Below are positions 24,682 to 60,590 of a stretch of DNA of 64,000 nucleotides, one piece after another. Below the pieces are notes generated by a model. The model did no database searches. It was not told where the DNA came from and saw only the letters and a list, made by a program, of their open reading frames with translations. The position numbers and the translations under genes are program-made. Each line of letters opens with the position of its first letter. Within the stretch, counting starts at the first letter, position 1. Source of the stretch: Margaritifera margaritifera (Eukaryota; Mollusca; Bivalvia; Unionida; Margaritiferidae); assembly GCA_029931535.1 (NCBI GenBank), contig JAQPZY010001675.1:6719501-6783500 (forward strand), written 5' to 3'.

Positions 24682-24926
24682 GGGAAGGACCATTTAATTT
24701 TTGAGGGGTGGGTTGGTGTTGAAGCCTGGGATTTTCTTTCCAACCAGGATTTTTTATTCTTTTAATACAAGATAATTTTTCAGAAAAACTAAAATGATGG
24801 ATAGAATATGGTCTTTTTTTCTACAAATCACAGCAAGAAAATTTCTTTCAAGCTTTTTGGAGTCTGGAAATTTTTTTCAAAAATCCCAGGTCTCCCCCCA
24901 AGAAAATTAAATAGTCGGTCTCCAAG
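24682..24926. mobile_element. MITE with ggaccaaccatttaat ends, copy 2 (eroded)
   Basis: Same order as the copy at 20106: ggaccatttaatttt at the left, cctgggattttctttccaac, aagctttttggagtctggaa inside, and aaattaaatagtcggtctcc at the right. Confidence 0.65.
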
Positions 24927-25227
24927 TTAACACATTCACAAGATACCAGTAACTACAGAACAAAATTTTTAGTCATGGCTTTTGATCTTGAACCTCAGGT
25001 ATGATAAACAGAAAATCACTGAACTTGTCTCAGACAATGTCCAGATACACCCACATGCAGACTTTCAAGCACCCTTGTGTGAAAAAGTATAGATGAAGTA
25101 GGGCTATTTTATTTTAAAAGGTTGGGAGATGCAGGGAAAATTAGACAACAGTTGGGCACAATCATACAGCTGACTTACCTTTTGTAGTTGAACCATGCAT
25201 ATCTCTACTCACATCCCCCTCATAAGT

Positions 25228-26352
25228 AAAAAAAGTAAGGATAGTAGGGCTGATTTGAATTAAAGTAAGGAAAGGAGGGCTGATTTGAATTAAAGTAAGG
25301 ATAAGAGGGCTGATTTGAATTAAAGTAAGGATAGGAGGGCTGATTTGAATTAAAGTAAGGATAGAAAGACTGATTTGAATTAAAGTAAGGATAGTAGGGC
25401 TGATTTGAATTAAAGTAAGGATAGGAGGGCTGATTTGAATTAAAGTAAGGATAGGAGGGCTGATTTGAATTAAAGTAAGGATAGAAAGGCTGATTTGAAT
25501 TAAAGTCAGGATAGTAGGGCTGATTTGAATTAAAGTAAGGATAGTAGGGCTGATTTGAATTAAAGTAGGGATAGTAGGGCTGATTTGAATTAAAGTAAGG
25601 ATAGTAGGGCTGATTTGAATTAAAGTAAGGACAGGAGGACTGATTTGAATTAAAGTAAGGATAGGAGGGCTGATTTGAATTAAAGTAAGGATAGGAGGAC
25701 TGATTTGAATTAAAGTAAGGATAGGAGGGCTGATTTGAATTAAAGTAAGGATAGGAGGACTGATTTGAATTAAAGTAAGGATAGGAGGGCTGATTTGAAT
25801 TAAAGTTAGGATAGTAGGGCTGATTTGAATTAAAGTAGGGATAGTAGGGCTGATTTGAATTAAAGTAAGGATAGGAGGGCTGATTTGAATTAAAGTAAGG
25901 ATAGAAAGACTGATTTGAAATAAAGTAAGGATAGAAAGGCTGATTTGAATTAAAGTAAGGATAGGAGGACTGATTTGAATTAAAGTAAGGATAGGAGGAC
26001 TGATTTGAATTAAAGTAGGGATAGTAGGGCTGATTTGAATTAAAGTAAGGATAGGAGGGCTGATTTGAATTAAAGTAAGGATAGGAGGGCTGATTTGAAT
26101 TAAAGTAAGGATAGGAGGACTGATTTGAATTAAAGTAAGGATAGGAGGACTGATTTGAATTAAAGTAAGGATAGGAGGGCTGATTTGAATTAAAGTAAGG
26201 ATAGGAGGGCTGATTTGAATTAAAGTTAGGATAGGAGGGCTGATTTGAAGTAAAGTATTGATAGGAGGGCTGATTTGAATTAAAGTAAGGATAGGAGGGC
26301 TGATTTGAATTAAAGTAAGGATAGGAGGACTGATTTGAATTAAAGTAAGGAG
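25228..26352. repeat. 30-bp satellite array, about 37 copies
   Basis: Unit taaagtaaggataggagggc plus tgatttgaat, period exactly 30 bp with almost no length variation. Variants are confined to a few positions (ataggaggac, atagtagggc, atagaaagac and gtcagg/gtaggg). On the minus strand, one frame is open for 401 codons (26367 down to 25162) as a decapeptide repeat SPPILTLIQI. All stops fall in the other frames because the period is a multiple of three. I annotate it as a minisatellite; translation is possible but unsupported. Confidence 0.95.
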
Positions 26353-26880
26353 ATCTAGCGAGTCCAATGAAAAAGTAGGGAAAAGTTGGAAAGGTAGGGA
26401 AAAGCAGAAAATCTAGAATTATTAGTTTTTTTGGGGGAAAAAAAAAAGGTATTTAAGTGGCTTTATTCAGGGTATTCTTCTTATATACATGTATCAACAA
26501 AATGGATTTGATAAATATCTGTTCATATTTGTGTTATCAGGCTTGCAAACCAACACACGTAAATAAAACCCCAAGTCAAGACCTTTGACCTTAAAATCAA
26601 TGTCAGATTGCTGAATATCGACTTGTTCATTGGAATGCAACTAAATACAATGTCTGGTAAAAAATTCCCATGCATATGTACATGTCACTGTGTTCATGAG
26701 CTCAATGAAGTACAAAAATTCAAGCACTGACCTATGACTGGACCACAAGGTCAGTTAGGTCTGGATTTCAAAATTCCTCGACAAAAGTGTGGATATGTTC
26801 ATTTTGTTGGTGGTCAGATCTGTACCATTTTACTTCAGAATCAATATTGCAAAAAATGTTTTAGAGAAACATGTCAATGC
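26353..26880. other. Unassigned spacer
   Basis: No recognised feature. Confidence 0.4.
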
Positions 26881-26884
26881 CATC

Positions 26885-28592
26885 ATTCATCCAGGGGTAG
26901 TGACAACAAGGTTTTCGAGATTGACACTATGGTGCCATGTCTGAGGTCAGTTAAGCACTATTTTTGTTTACAACTAGCTACATATTGCAATAGTGTTTTA
27001 TTGAAAATCCAATGTCGATAAAACCATCCATTCTGGAGAAGTAGCCATATATTTTCCGGATGGCCATCAAGGCAGTCATTTTCGAGATAATTTCAGCATC
27101 ATTTAAATACAGGAACATAATACATTGCAAGAAAGAGGCATTTTTTTCTGTTTTTTTATGCTGGTATGGCCATCAATTCAGTAGAATTAGCTGTTATGAG
27201 AAAGGTCACATTGGCAACATTTTCATTTTGGCCAACTACCTAAAGTGAAAAGAATTTTTTTGTGAAAACCCCGTTTCAAAATGACCATTTCATTCAAGAG
27301 GTCAGTAGCAATAGAAAGATTGTCAAGATGACTGAAATTGATCAGCAACACTTTTATTTAGGACCAACTACATAATCATAAGAAGTATTTTAGTGAGAAA
27401 CCCATTTCGCTATGACTATTGATTCTGGAGAAGTAGTGATAACAAGATTTTTAAGATGGCCACTATGGCCATGAAAATGGAGGTCCAATTAGCACAAATT
27501 TCAATTAGGACCAACCACATATCATAAAGTCCTTTAGTGAAAACTATGTTGGTACAATCCTCCATTCAGGAGGAGTAGCGATAACAAATCTTCCCATGTG
27601 ACCACCGTGATGGTCATATTGAATGTCAGATCATCACCATTTTGGTTTAGGACCAACTAGATATCATAAGAAGTCTTTTGGTGAAAACCCCATGTTGATA
27701 CACTGTATCACCATCCATTCAGGAAGAACAGTGATAACAAGACTTTTTAGATTGCTACCATGGTGGCCATGTTCTGCCATGTTGGATGATAGATCAACAC
27801 CATTTTTATTTAGGACCAATTAGACCTCATAAGAAGTCTTTTTTGTGAAAACTCCATGTCGATATTACTATCTGTTCAAAAGGTGTAATTGCAAAATTTT
27901 CAATATGGCCACAATGGATGCAATATTGGATGTATGATAAGTAACATTTCCATCAGGACCAACTAGACAGCGTAAGAAGTCTTTAGTGAAAACCACATGT
28001 CAATATGACCATGCATTCAGAAGTAGTGATAATGAGATTTTCAATATGGCTGCCATGATGGCCATATTATCTGTCCATTAGGCATCATTTTCATTTACTA
28101 CCAATTAGACATCATAAGAAGTCTTTTAGTGAAAACCCAATGTCAATATGACCATCCAACCAGGCACAGTGATAACAAGATTTTCAAGATAGGTATTGTG
28201 GTGGCTATATTGGATGTCCAAGGCAAAAAAACCATAATGATACAACTTTCCATTCAGGAGGAGTAGTGATAACAAGATTTTCAAGATGGCTGCTGTGGCA
28301 GCCATACTGGATGTCAAATCGGCACCATTTCTACTTAGGACCAAACAGACATAATAAGACGTCTTTAAGTGAAACCCCCATGTCAACATGACCATACATT
28401 CAGGAGTAGCAATAAAGATTTTCAAGATGGCCACTTTTGGTGGTTGCCATCTGGATGCCTGTAGGCATTTTTTGTTTATGACCAACTAGATCGTATAAGA
28501 AGTATTTTAGTAAAAACCCCATATGAATACGACCATTTATTCAGGAGGAGTAGTGATAACAAGATTGTCAATACTGTGTCAATATTGGATGT
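26885..28592 (-). mobile_element. Tandem-core element family A, copy 4 (ends eroded)
   Basis: About eleven degenerate 146-bp units in reverse orientation (gtagtgataacaagattttc, aagatggccaccatgg, ggaccaactagacatcataa, gaagtcttttagtgaaaacc). Neither terminal hairpin is recognisable. The left units (from 26885) are the most diverged. Confidence 0.75.
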
Positions 28593-28828
28593 CAGCTTCA
28601 TCAGGAATGAAAGGGTAAGCATGGAAACACAAAGGATATCTATGGAATATTATGATAACATTTATTAACATTCAAATTCTCAATCCTCTGATTTCAATGT
28701 ATTAATAACTACATTAACAAGTACCGCTAATAAAAGGTTTGTATGTATTCATCAAATAAATTCAACATGTGTATCTAAGAAGATATTACAAAGAGACACT
28801 CAACAGGAAATTAAACTCCATGTACATA

Positions 28829-29024
28829 TACCATACATACTCGCATATAAGCCTATACTAACTACAAACTGCACAGACCCAGATCTGCCATAACATAATG
28901 TGCCGGCAGATCTGGGTCTACGGAGTTTGTAAGGACTAATCAGAATAACAAACAACATAGACCCTGATCTGCAGACATATGTTGTTTGCACTTGGACCCG
29001 GCTTATACGCAAATACATATGGTA
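28829..29024. mobile_element. Long inverted-repeat MITE, copy 2
   Basis: Arms begin taccatacatactcgcatat and end acgcaaatacatatggta. Inside are the paired words cagacccagatctgccataa / ccggcagatctgggtctacg and caacatagaccctgatctgc. Confidence 0.75.
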
Positions 29025-29615
29025 ATCTATTAAGTGACTGAAAATTTCAGATGCTCAAAACATTTTAACATTCACTTTTGACATCTTAATTGGTTATCAT
29101 TATAAACAGTACAAGTAGATTTGGGCCATCTTTTCTTACCCTATATAAAAATTATAGATGAAAATGCTTGCAGCCCCTAGTTTCTTTAAATACTTAACTC
29201 TGACCCAATATTTCCAGGTAAGTTTTCAAAGGTATATGAATAGAGACTTTTATTGATCCTCTGGTTCTTAAGAAATGGAACATGTCTTCTGCCCCTTTCC
29301 AAGTGACCAAAGTTACAAATCTTAGAATTTGACAAATTTATGTATCACAGAAATCTATAAGCTGTTTTCATATTTACTCTTCTCTGAAGAAGACCATGTG
29401 TGCTTTCTGGGCATTTATTCCTGAATTTTTTTTATTATGAAGCTGGAACTTGAAATGAGCCCCCCCCCCCTCCCCCACAATTAGATATGATAAAGTCAAT
29501 CAAAATTATCCAGCAACATTGACACAATTTTCACGAATACAGGATGAACTATATACATGTATGCAGGTATACCAGGTTGCATCAAGGTCTCTACCATAAA
29601 TATTTTTTAAGTATA
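29025..29615. other. Unassigned spacer with a C run
   Basis: Includes a C/T homopolymer tract at about 29459-29476. No feature otherwise. Confidence 0.4.
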
Positions 29616-29620
29616 AACAA

Positions 29621-30130
29621 TAAGGCCAGGGCGAGTCTACAATCAAAGCACTGCCACAAAATATGTGACAATGACCCCAGAGTCCAAAGAGTGAGCAAGC
29701 ATGTCACAGAATAAATCATATTTTTATAATAATTCATCCAAAGTATGAACACAACCCATCATGGGGTTTAGGAAATATAAGTAAAACCTGAACCAAAAAC
29801 TTAATGCAGATTTTCTATGACTGTGACCTTAACCCCAAGATCAAAGGGTGAGAGCGTATGTTGCAGAATGAATTGTCTTAGCTTCACAATGATTCATCCC
29901 AAGTATTAAAAAAAAACTCATGAAAGGGTTTAGGAAATATAAGCAAATGCAAAAAATCTCTACACAAATTTTCTGACCGTAATCTCAAGTCCATGGTATT
30001 ATCAGTGAGCGAGCATGTTGTAAAATAAATTATGTTTAGTTCAAAATGATTAATGCCAAGCATAATGCGAATCTATCAAAGGGATTTAGGAAATATATGC
30101 AAATGATTTATAGAAATAGTTTCTGAAATC
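29621..30130 (+). mobile_element. Tandem-core element family D, copy 1
   Basis: Three degenerate units of about 160 bp (tgaccttaaccccaagatca, gaatgaattgtcttagcttc, ataatgattcatcccaagta, aagggtttaggaaatataag). It starts with aataaggccagggcgagtct. It shares no sequence with families A to C but has the same tandem-core form. A second copy is at 35566. Confidence 0.6.
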
Positions 30131-30705
30131 CAGTTTCATAGATTTTTAATGATAACATATATGCTACCTTTGCTTATATGTCATGAATTCTTTCAACTGC
30201 ATTCTTAACAGCCTTCTTTGTCTTGGGTTTACTGCAACTAAGTTACCCTCATTAAATAAAGTTCATTACTATCAATATTAATATTATTATTATTATTATA
30301 AATATTTTTGTGAATTCAGTTTCTTCTCATTATATGTGAAAATTTATGCTTGCAAAAAAATGTTTGATTTAACACACAACACTCATCCTTATTAAAATCA
30401 TTACATCACATCATAAAAGTCATTCACCACACTGTGGTACAATACATAGCAACATCACACAGCATTACTGAATATTGCAAAGTACTTAATATTATGTGAT
30501 AAACAGAATTTTACACTTGTGTTCAATTGAGATGAAATTCATGAAACTCCTGGAATAATATAATATGCCACTTGCTGCTAGTCATACAATGTAAGACGTC
30601 AATCCTGATATTTACGATGTGGGAGTGAACTTAAATGATATCATGCTCTCACATACTAGCCGTCTCTTGAGTTCAGGTTGCCTTTTGTTCTTAAGGTTTG
30701 TGTGT
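30131..30705. other. Spacer with an ATT microsatellite
   Basis: A short (att)n tract at about 30274-30299. Otherwise unassigned. Confidence 0.45.
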
Positions 30706-30709
30706 TGAT

Positions 30710-31222
30710 TTCGGTCATGAGACCATGTATTTTGGCCACATGACTTCAAATGAGCACAGTAGAAGACACTATAAATAGTAATCAATTGCAACTGACAGGA
30801 GTACCTTGATTACATTACTGTAACTACAAATAGGTAAATAATTAATCAATTGCCACTAGAACAACCACTTTAATTATTTTTAGTTTCCAAAACTTCACCA
30901 AAAATTGACAAAGTCTAAAAAATTTACATTCAGTTTTGAATTATCCATTAAAAATATGTAGTTGTAAAATTGAGGTTATTGATCTGTAAAATCAGTAACC
31001 ACTATTCTTTGAATAAATGACCAATATGGTTTGAAGACATCTGTGTATGTGCTCTAATGTCAATTTATAGGGATTGTTTCAAAATATCTTTACAATGTTT
31101 TTGACTTTAAATTTTAGTGACGAATCAGCTTTACTTAATTACAACATATAGTTTCTGCTGTGCTTATTTGAAGTCATATGGCCCAACTACATGGTGAAAT
31201 GACCAAAACATGCACATAAACC
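30710..31222. mobile_element. Inverted-repeat element, about 0.5 kb
   Basis: The left arm (30714-30770: accatgtattttggccacat, gacttcaaatgagcacagta) and inverted right arm (31152-31215: gcttatttgaagtcatatgg, cccaactacatggtgaaatg) are about 80 percent identical over 50-60 bp. The interior is AT-rich and non-coding. No flanking duplication was identified. Confidence 0.6.
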
Positions 31223-32220
31223 ATGCTCCACATCACTGAGAGCATAACCGAATTCATTTTGTTATGGCCGTTCATGCAGTGTGTAATCGATTTTCAACAT
31301 AAAATTGAAAAAAAAGTATTTGGGTTGTATTATAAGTAGATACTAGGGTATGTACATTTTACAATTTTTACCTTTCAAATTTCAAATTCTATTTCTTTGT
31401 TATCATCATTCTTCTATGCATCTAATACAACTGTTTCTCCATAGGGGAAGGAACAGCCAATAACTGGAAAGACCCAGTCTAATAATAGTAACCATGTGCT
31501 TTCTGTGGGTGAATTAATGTAATGACAAGGGTCAGCACTACAGTCCCATGCATTTCGTTACAGGTTAACACAAAGTGGCAGACCAGTAAAATTTATAGAA
31601 CACATTGCCTTTTAACATATACTCTTAGAGTGACTTCAGCAACTAATTGAACTATAGAAAACTGACATTTTCACTGTGCAGCTGACAACAAAACCATTCC
31701 CAACACAGTTTTTCACTAAACATTTCTTAAGTTCTAAAACACTACATAGAGTTCTTACTCGAGTGCTTTTTTTCTTTGTAAAATCAAATGAAATTAGCAC
31801 AAATCTTCTATCTACCACATGACAAAATCTTACCACAGATGACCTTCAACACCTACTTCAGCAGCATATTCCTTTTTATATTAAAATTTGTTGATGAAAT
31901 TTTCAAGTCTGATAGTGCTGATGACGTTGAGTTTAACCGATAAATTTCATAACATATGGCCCTTATTTTTTGGAAATTTAAATTCAAAGCTACTATACTG
32001 GTCAACAAAAATATGGCCAGTTGTCTAAGTGTCTAAGGCACGTGCAGTTAATTAGGTCTTACAGCCCGACAACTTTCCAACATTGTGGGCTAATATTCAT
32101 CACTGCTAAATCTGTGACCATCTCATTTTCTAATGGGTAAGTTTGAAGTTTGATGGACAATACCATAAGCTCTAAACTTGCATGGCCTATAGCCAAGTGA
32201 GATAAATATGGTGCCTAAAC
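31223..32220. other. Unassigned AT-rich spacer
   Basis: No recognised feature. Confidence 0.4.
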
Positions 32221-32443
32221 TACTGTATATATTCATGTATAAGCCGGGTCCAAATGCAAATAACATAGACCCTGATCTGCCGTCGCATAGTGCACCGGCA
32301 GATCAGTGTCTATTTTGTTTGTTCTACTGATTAGTCCTTACAAACTGCATAGACCCAGATCTGCTGGCGCATTTTTGCGACGGCAGATCTGGGTCTATGC
32401 AGTTTGCAGTTGGTATCGACTTATACGTGAGTATATACGGTAA
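32221..32443. mobile_element. Long inverted-repeat MITE, copy 3 (best preserved)
   Basis: Ends tactgtatatattcatgtat and acgtgagtatatacggta are inverted copies. Each arm carries two cagatctg blocks (gatctgccgtcgcatagtgc, gacggcagatctgggtctat), so the element can fold back over nearly its whole length. The outermost TA pair fits a TA target. Confidence 0.8.
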
Positions 32444-32925
32444 TCCAAATGTTCTCCGACCTCTGAAATCACAAAGCAGCATAGCATAGTCACTTTTACG
32501 CATGGGCTTTTATAATTAAGCAACCTTGTATCAAACCAATACAAGGGCTCTTCTTCCTCTGGAAGCTACCAGCCCAATGGGCCTGTAAATAGTTAGAGAT
32601 AGTGCACAATAACTCTTTAGGGCAAGTAGACTTTAACATGGGGCAAGTGATTTTGTCCTTTTTAAGAGAACAATTTTTCAGGAGCATTGGTTCCAGATGC
32701 ACAAACTGGAAATCCAGGTGAGAGCAAACAGTGGGCTGAAAATAATCACATACAAGATGCCAGATAAACCTGCTTTAGAATGAAACTTTTTGGCTACAAT
32801 TTTGTTAGTCTTCTAGTTTTATTAAAATTTCCATTTCATCATTTTCAAACATTTTCTGTATATGAAGTACATACTGTAACTTTAAAACTTTGTTTTTACT
32901 CTGTGTTCTATTGTCATTTAATTAT

Positions 32926-32931
32926 TTTATT
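32926..32931 (-). terminator. Candidate polyadenylation signal of the BTB zinc-finger gene
   Basis: AATAAA on the minus strand, about 145 nt beyond the stop codon at 33077-33079, in an AT-rich context. Confidence 0.45.
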
Positions 32932-33076
32932 ACCTATATTGCACACTTGTTTTTTTCTAAAATGACCTGTTGCAGAGAATGTGCATCTAAAGGATGCAAG
33001 GCCTTAGAAACTTGGGGTCAGGTCCACATGATGCATGGAAGCATTTACAGATTCATTACATTTAATTGAGATTCAT

Positions 33077-56180
<23,104 letters not shown>

Positions 56181-56477
56181 TTTCTCCTCCCCGATTACAG
56201 TCTTCCCAAGATTTGATTGGTCGAAAATATGCACAGCTGTAATAACATCTAAAACATAATGTCATACAAGTGGCAGAGAAATTGAAAGTAATTTATCAAT
56301 TTTATGTTTAATAAAGAAAATTATATTTCTTTGAGATAAATATGTAAAACGACTATGAAGTTTGAAACCATTAATGATCCCTGACCTAAAAAAACAGACC
56401 GCTCCCCCGCTACTAGAATCAAAAACTTCCGGTTGTCATTTTGGTGTATTGAGACAGAATATGTATTATGTTGGGAC
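56181..56477. promoter_or_regulatory. Shared divergent promoter
   Basis: Separates the minus-strand BTB start codon (56180) from the + strand start codon (56478). It contains a consensus ETS/GABPA site acttccgg (56425-56432) and a CCAAT box on the minus strand (56220-56216), with more CpG around both start codons than in the surrounding AT-rich DNA. No TATA box is evident for either gene. Head-to-head spacing under 300 bp with an ETS site is typical of bidirectional promoters. Confidence 0.55.
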
Positions 56478-56694
56478 ATGGCTCGCAGTTTGAAGAAAGA
56501 AAGAAAGTCGCCGTCACTTGAGCAGGCGCTTGCCGAACGGGAAGATATAGATCCGCAGGATTCTCTTCTAGCAGACGATTCTGACGCCTTTTCGCAGTCG
56601 AGAGACAGTGATGTGGACATCAAACTGGCCCTGACTTTAGACGGAGGAACACAAGAAACGGATGATCAAAATCATAACATAGGCAATCAAGAAA
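56478..56694 (+). CDS. Likely first coding exon of an unidentified gene
   Basis: ATG at 56478 opens a frame of 72 codons with ordinary coding composition: MARSLKKERKSPSLEQALAE, then an acidic serine-rich segment (LLADDSDAFSQSRDSDVD) and KLALTLDGG. A donor aaa/gtaatt at 56694-56700 closes it; beyond that the frame degrades into Asn/Phe/Lys-rich sequence and A/G homopolymers. The peptide is basic then acidic, probably disordered. I do not recognise the family. Downstream exons were not found before the end of the window and may lie beyond it. It shares the promoter region with the BTB gene. Confidence 0.5.
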
Positions 56695-56849
56695 GTAATT
56701 TTAATTATAATTTTATTAAAAAATTTGGAAACAGCTTGCTTCCAGCACAACAAATCGCAGTTAAAATTATGCTTACTCTTCAACAACAACAACAAAAAAA
56801 AAGGGGGGGGGGGGGGTATACAGACCATAGCAAAGATTGAGAGATCAAA

Positions 56850-58257
56850 AAAATTAAATTTTTAGGTTGTATTTTTATAATTTCTTTCAGATATAAAAAT
56901 TCTTTTAAAGCGGGGAGAAAGAAGGTCACATTGACCCACTTTGTGATAATTTTCCATTACAGGTTAACAGCAGGATCAGTTGTGTTGTTTTTTTCTTCCC
57001 CAGACTTAATACCAGGCAGGATCCCTTTTAGAACTTTGTGAATAATCTTAATTCCAAATTGCAGACAGTATAGACCCAGAGCTGTCTAATACAGAAGTGT
57101 TGAAATAAACATTCCAAATTTACCATCTCCATTTTTAATACTTTTTCCCAGAGTGCAAAAACGAGTCAAAAAGATTTCATTTTCCCTGTGTGTGGAAATG
57201 GGGTGAAAAACATTTTTCCCTGTGGCTGGTGAATGACAGGGCATGCGCAGGTGGCTGAAAAAAGGTCCCCATGGTTGCCAAGTAGTATGCCTAGGGGTCG
57301 CAAATGGCTGATGTGCGGCCACCCTGTGGAACACTTTTGTGTGGGGACAGTAGCTTTTTTCCTCTAGTGCAGACATTTTTTTTATTAGAAAAATGTGCCA
57401 CAACAGTATAGGAAAATACTGTGATTGCATACATGTGATTCTACCGGCAGTAGGCTAAAAATACCGTTGTAAAGGTCGTCTACCGCACATACCGTTTAGT
57501 AGTTAAAATCTTCCACTTATGAAAATTAAAAGAATTATAAAAGAAAAATTATATAAAAAAAACCAAACCCAAACAAGGTATGTTTACGCGTTCTATTAAC
57601 ACATTAGAGAAACCAGCGAGAACCAGTCTACTGGGGACAGGAAATGCTCCTCCACTACAGTGACTGGTGCAATGATGCGTGGCAGAGCTACAGGATAAGA
57701 ATTGTTAAAGAACAACTGATATGTGTACACAGCAAGTTGCTAATTGATTACATTATTGTTGGAATTTGAGGAGTTCAAGGCCAAATGCGGAATGTTTTCT
57801 GAAGTGTTAAAGTAATAAAGGGATAAAAGGTGGTCTGTGATGCTTTCTGAGCCTTTGATGAAAATTGGCCGACCCTTAGTGGAGGGGAGATAAAACTATG
57901 AGACCGACCATAAAAGATATATATGATTTCGGCAGACACACAAGAGTAAGTATTTTGATTTTTTACTTGTTTAATTGTTGTTGTATTGTTCAAGACGTTT
58001 TAAGTGGACAGCTCTTAACATTTTTTGTTCAATTCGAAATGTGTGCTCTCTCCCAATTCTAAAAAACAACCGGCTATGAAACATTTCAAAGTTCAACAAT
58101 GTTTAGATATCAGAGTTTAAGTATGTACAGGTGAGTAGCAAAGGTCCTGAAGGGGTCAAGCTAGAATTGAAATTTAGGGAGAAGTGACTTCTCTTTTTTG
58201 ACAGAATAGGGAGAAGTGAGAGCAGAACAGGGAGAAGTGGTAGCGACGCAAAAAATG

Positions 58258-58311
<54 letters not shown>

Positions 58312-59820
58312 ATGTTTGTGTGCTATAGTTCTCTTATTTGAATTGTGTTCTGTATTTCTCAGCTAAAGAACAAATTGAATTTTTTGTTAGTTTCTTCACT
58401 AGAAAATGTCGGTTGAAAACATTTCCAAATTAGTTTGAAACAACCCCTATATTAGGTTATAACAGGCACATGTGAGCACATGTAAATGTATCTTCAAGAT
58501 CATAGTGTTCATCCATTCAAACCAGTGGTCACTGATGAGTAATCTCATCTTTACAACTGCATTTTGAGTGAGTTGATCCTAAATTAAATGTAAATCTTTT
58601 GATTGTCATTTTTTTGGTATTGTTTTTAAAAGTAGATCCATCAATTTTTAGAAACAGAGATTTTCTTCATATGACCACTCACTTTCTAGCTTTGTTGCAT
58701 CAACCCCAATATAGGATTGAAAATTTATGGTTTTAATATTTGTCTACGTGCTCGTAATAATGCCGTGTATTGGTTGGATAATTTTTCCTTTGCTACTCTT
58801 TCTCGTATTTGCACAAATATGTGTGATTTAAGCTAATAACCTTGACTTTTAGTTACAGCGTTTATCAATTAGGCAACATAGACCAACAAATTTTTAACTT
58901 TAGGCTAAATCTTTTATCACATAATAGTTACGCTTTGCCTTCTTCAAATTGTATAATTTCTTTAATGTATGTTCCCAGTGAATTACGAAAATGGACAGTC
59001 TAATGAAGACGTACTAACATTACACAGTGATGTCCGCCATTATTACCCCATAGCAGGTTCACTTATGGTTTCGAACTGATTTTATGAAGAAAACAATGCA
59101 AGCACGGCTGTTAAAATCTTCAAAAGATATATTTAGAAAGTGCTTTCACCGATTCTATTCTTAAAACACAAATTGTTATTTACATATAGATGATTTAGTT
59201 TCAAAACACAAGTTATTAAGTTTTCATCAACAAATGATAACTTGCGGAAATCGGGCAGCAATATCTTGCGGGGGGAAAGAGTTAATTGGTCAATCAGCAA
59301 TTAAAACACATGCCTGTGAATGTGCAAGAGTTTGTTTTGACGGCGCAATTGATATGAACACATGGTAAGGCAACATGCCATCCATTTTGCCTGGGGCTTA
59401 ACACTACTTGGCTGGGTTGAGGGAGCATCTCAAAAGCCATAAACTACAGGCACTCAAGTAGATCTAAAAAAACAACCCAAAATGACTGCGTGAAGTCGTT
59501 TTCGCTTTCCTAATATAAGAAAGCGAAGTTTAAATTTTTTAAGCGACTTAGTCGCCCACTTAGCCTGCTAGTGTGACCCCTGTCCTGAGTTTGCATTGTG
59601 TATTTCGAAGGTACCGTATGCATCTGTATTTCGTAAACTATTTTAAGTTTTCATGCACATACATTAAGTTCAAGCCCTAGATAAAATATATCATTTAAAA
59701 ATATCTTACAAGATAATTAATTATAAAGTTTGGATAAATTATTCATAAAAGCATAAATACATCATGTTTATTTTTCATTTTTATTTCAAGTTTAAATCAG
59801 TCTTTATTTTTTTATATTAC
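56850..59820. other. Transposon-rich spacer or intron
   Basis: A (ta)n tract at about 58259-58300. A hAT-type right terminus reading caggggtcacactagcaggc on the minus strand ends at about 59573; its left partner is not certain. A + strand fragment aggtcacattgacccacttt (about 56922) recalls family E. No exon recognised. Confidence 0.45.
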
Positions 59821-59821
59821 A

Positions 59822-60185
59822 GTAGCGAAACTTGCCAGCAGATTTTTGGATCTGAGCCATGAAGAAAGAAGCCCTTGAGGATGAGGCTCAGGGATACATC
59901 TTAAGTCCAAGTCAGGAACTTCCTCCTCGGGGTGAACATAGCTTGGAGGAGTTTTGGAGAGTAGTCAGCAACCTTACAAACCCAGCAACAGGAAAACTGA
60001 AGTTAGAACTTCTTTGCAGGCTGAGCATGGTTGTCATGTCATTACAACATTCTAATGCTGATACAGAGAGGACATTCTCCATTCTTCGCAAAATACAAAG
60101 CGATTCATGGGGAAATCTTGACCAGAGAACTGTTGAGAGCCTGTTAAGCGTGAAGCTTAATAATCACAATGAATGTCATCAGTAG
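59822..60185 (+). pseudogene. hAT transposase dimerisation-domain exon, frameshifted
   Basis: Follows an acceptor-like tttttttatattacag. The first frame reads VAKLASRFLDLSHEERSP then stops; after a one-base shift the frame from 59859 continues LEDEAQGYILSPSQELP, SLEEFWRVVSNL, and LSMVVMSLQHSNADTERTFS with ILRKIQ and NLDQRTVESLLSVKLN. HSNADTERTFS and NLDQxTVxSLLSVK are diagnostic of the hAT C-terminal dimerisation region (KIAA1586/ZNF862-like). The frameshift and lack of upstream catalytic exons show it is a relic, possibly with the domain alone still open for 108 codons. Confidence 0.75.
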
Positions 60186-60590
60186 TCACTAGACAGTGAT
60201 TTTGTGAAGGAAACTAAAAATGCTATTGGATTTTATAAAAGAAAAATCTTTGCAGTGAACTATCAGATAAACAACTTTTCCTTTTTCATTATTTTACCAT
60301 ATACTGACTACTATTAATTAGTTATTATTGTAACATTTTCCATCAGAATCTGAATCTGATTCATGTTCAGACTTGCTGTTTTATTATAGTATGAAGAGAA
60401 TACATATTATGGCACAAAAAAAGCACTTGTTTTGTTTTCCATCCCCTTTAAACGTAAAATTTATGCTGATAAAAAATCTACTGGTTTAGAGGCCAATCTA
60501 CTGATCAAAATTTGTAAATCTACTGGTTTGAAATCCTGGTTCTGTCACATGTATGTGATTGGCACATAATATATGCACTTAGCCTATTGT
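60186..60590. other. Tail of the hAT relic and spacer
   Basis: Contains three spaced copies of aatctactggttt-like sequence (60475-60530), possibly subterminal hAT repeats. Confidence 0.35.

Noticed and set aside
25162..26367. 401-codon minus-strand frame as a repeat protein gene
   Set aside because: It is co-extensive with the 30-bp array; a period divisible by three leaves a frame open automatically, and there is no splice, promoter or unique coding flank to support it.
57086..57430. 114-codon minus-strand frame near 57.2 kb
   Set aside because: Composition unlike a known family, no splice signals or recognised motif; kept as unassigned DNA.
58146..59573. A 1.4-kb hAT element from aaggggtcaagctag to ctagtgtgacccctg
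   Set aside because: The right terminus is convincing but the left match is short and the 8-bp flanks do not agree (aggtcctg versus tcctgagt).
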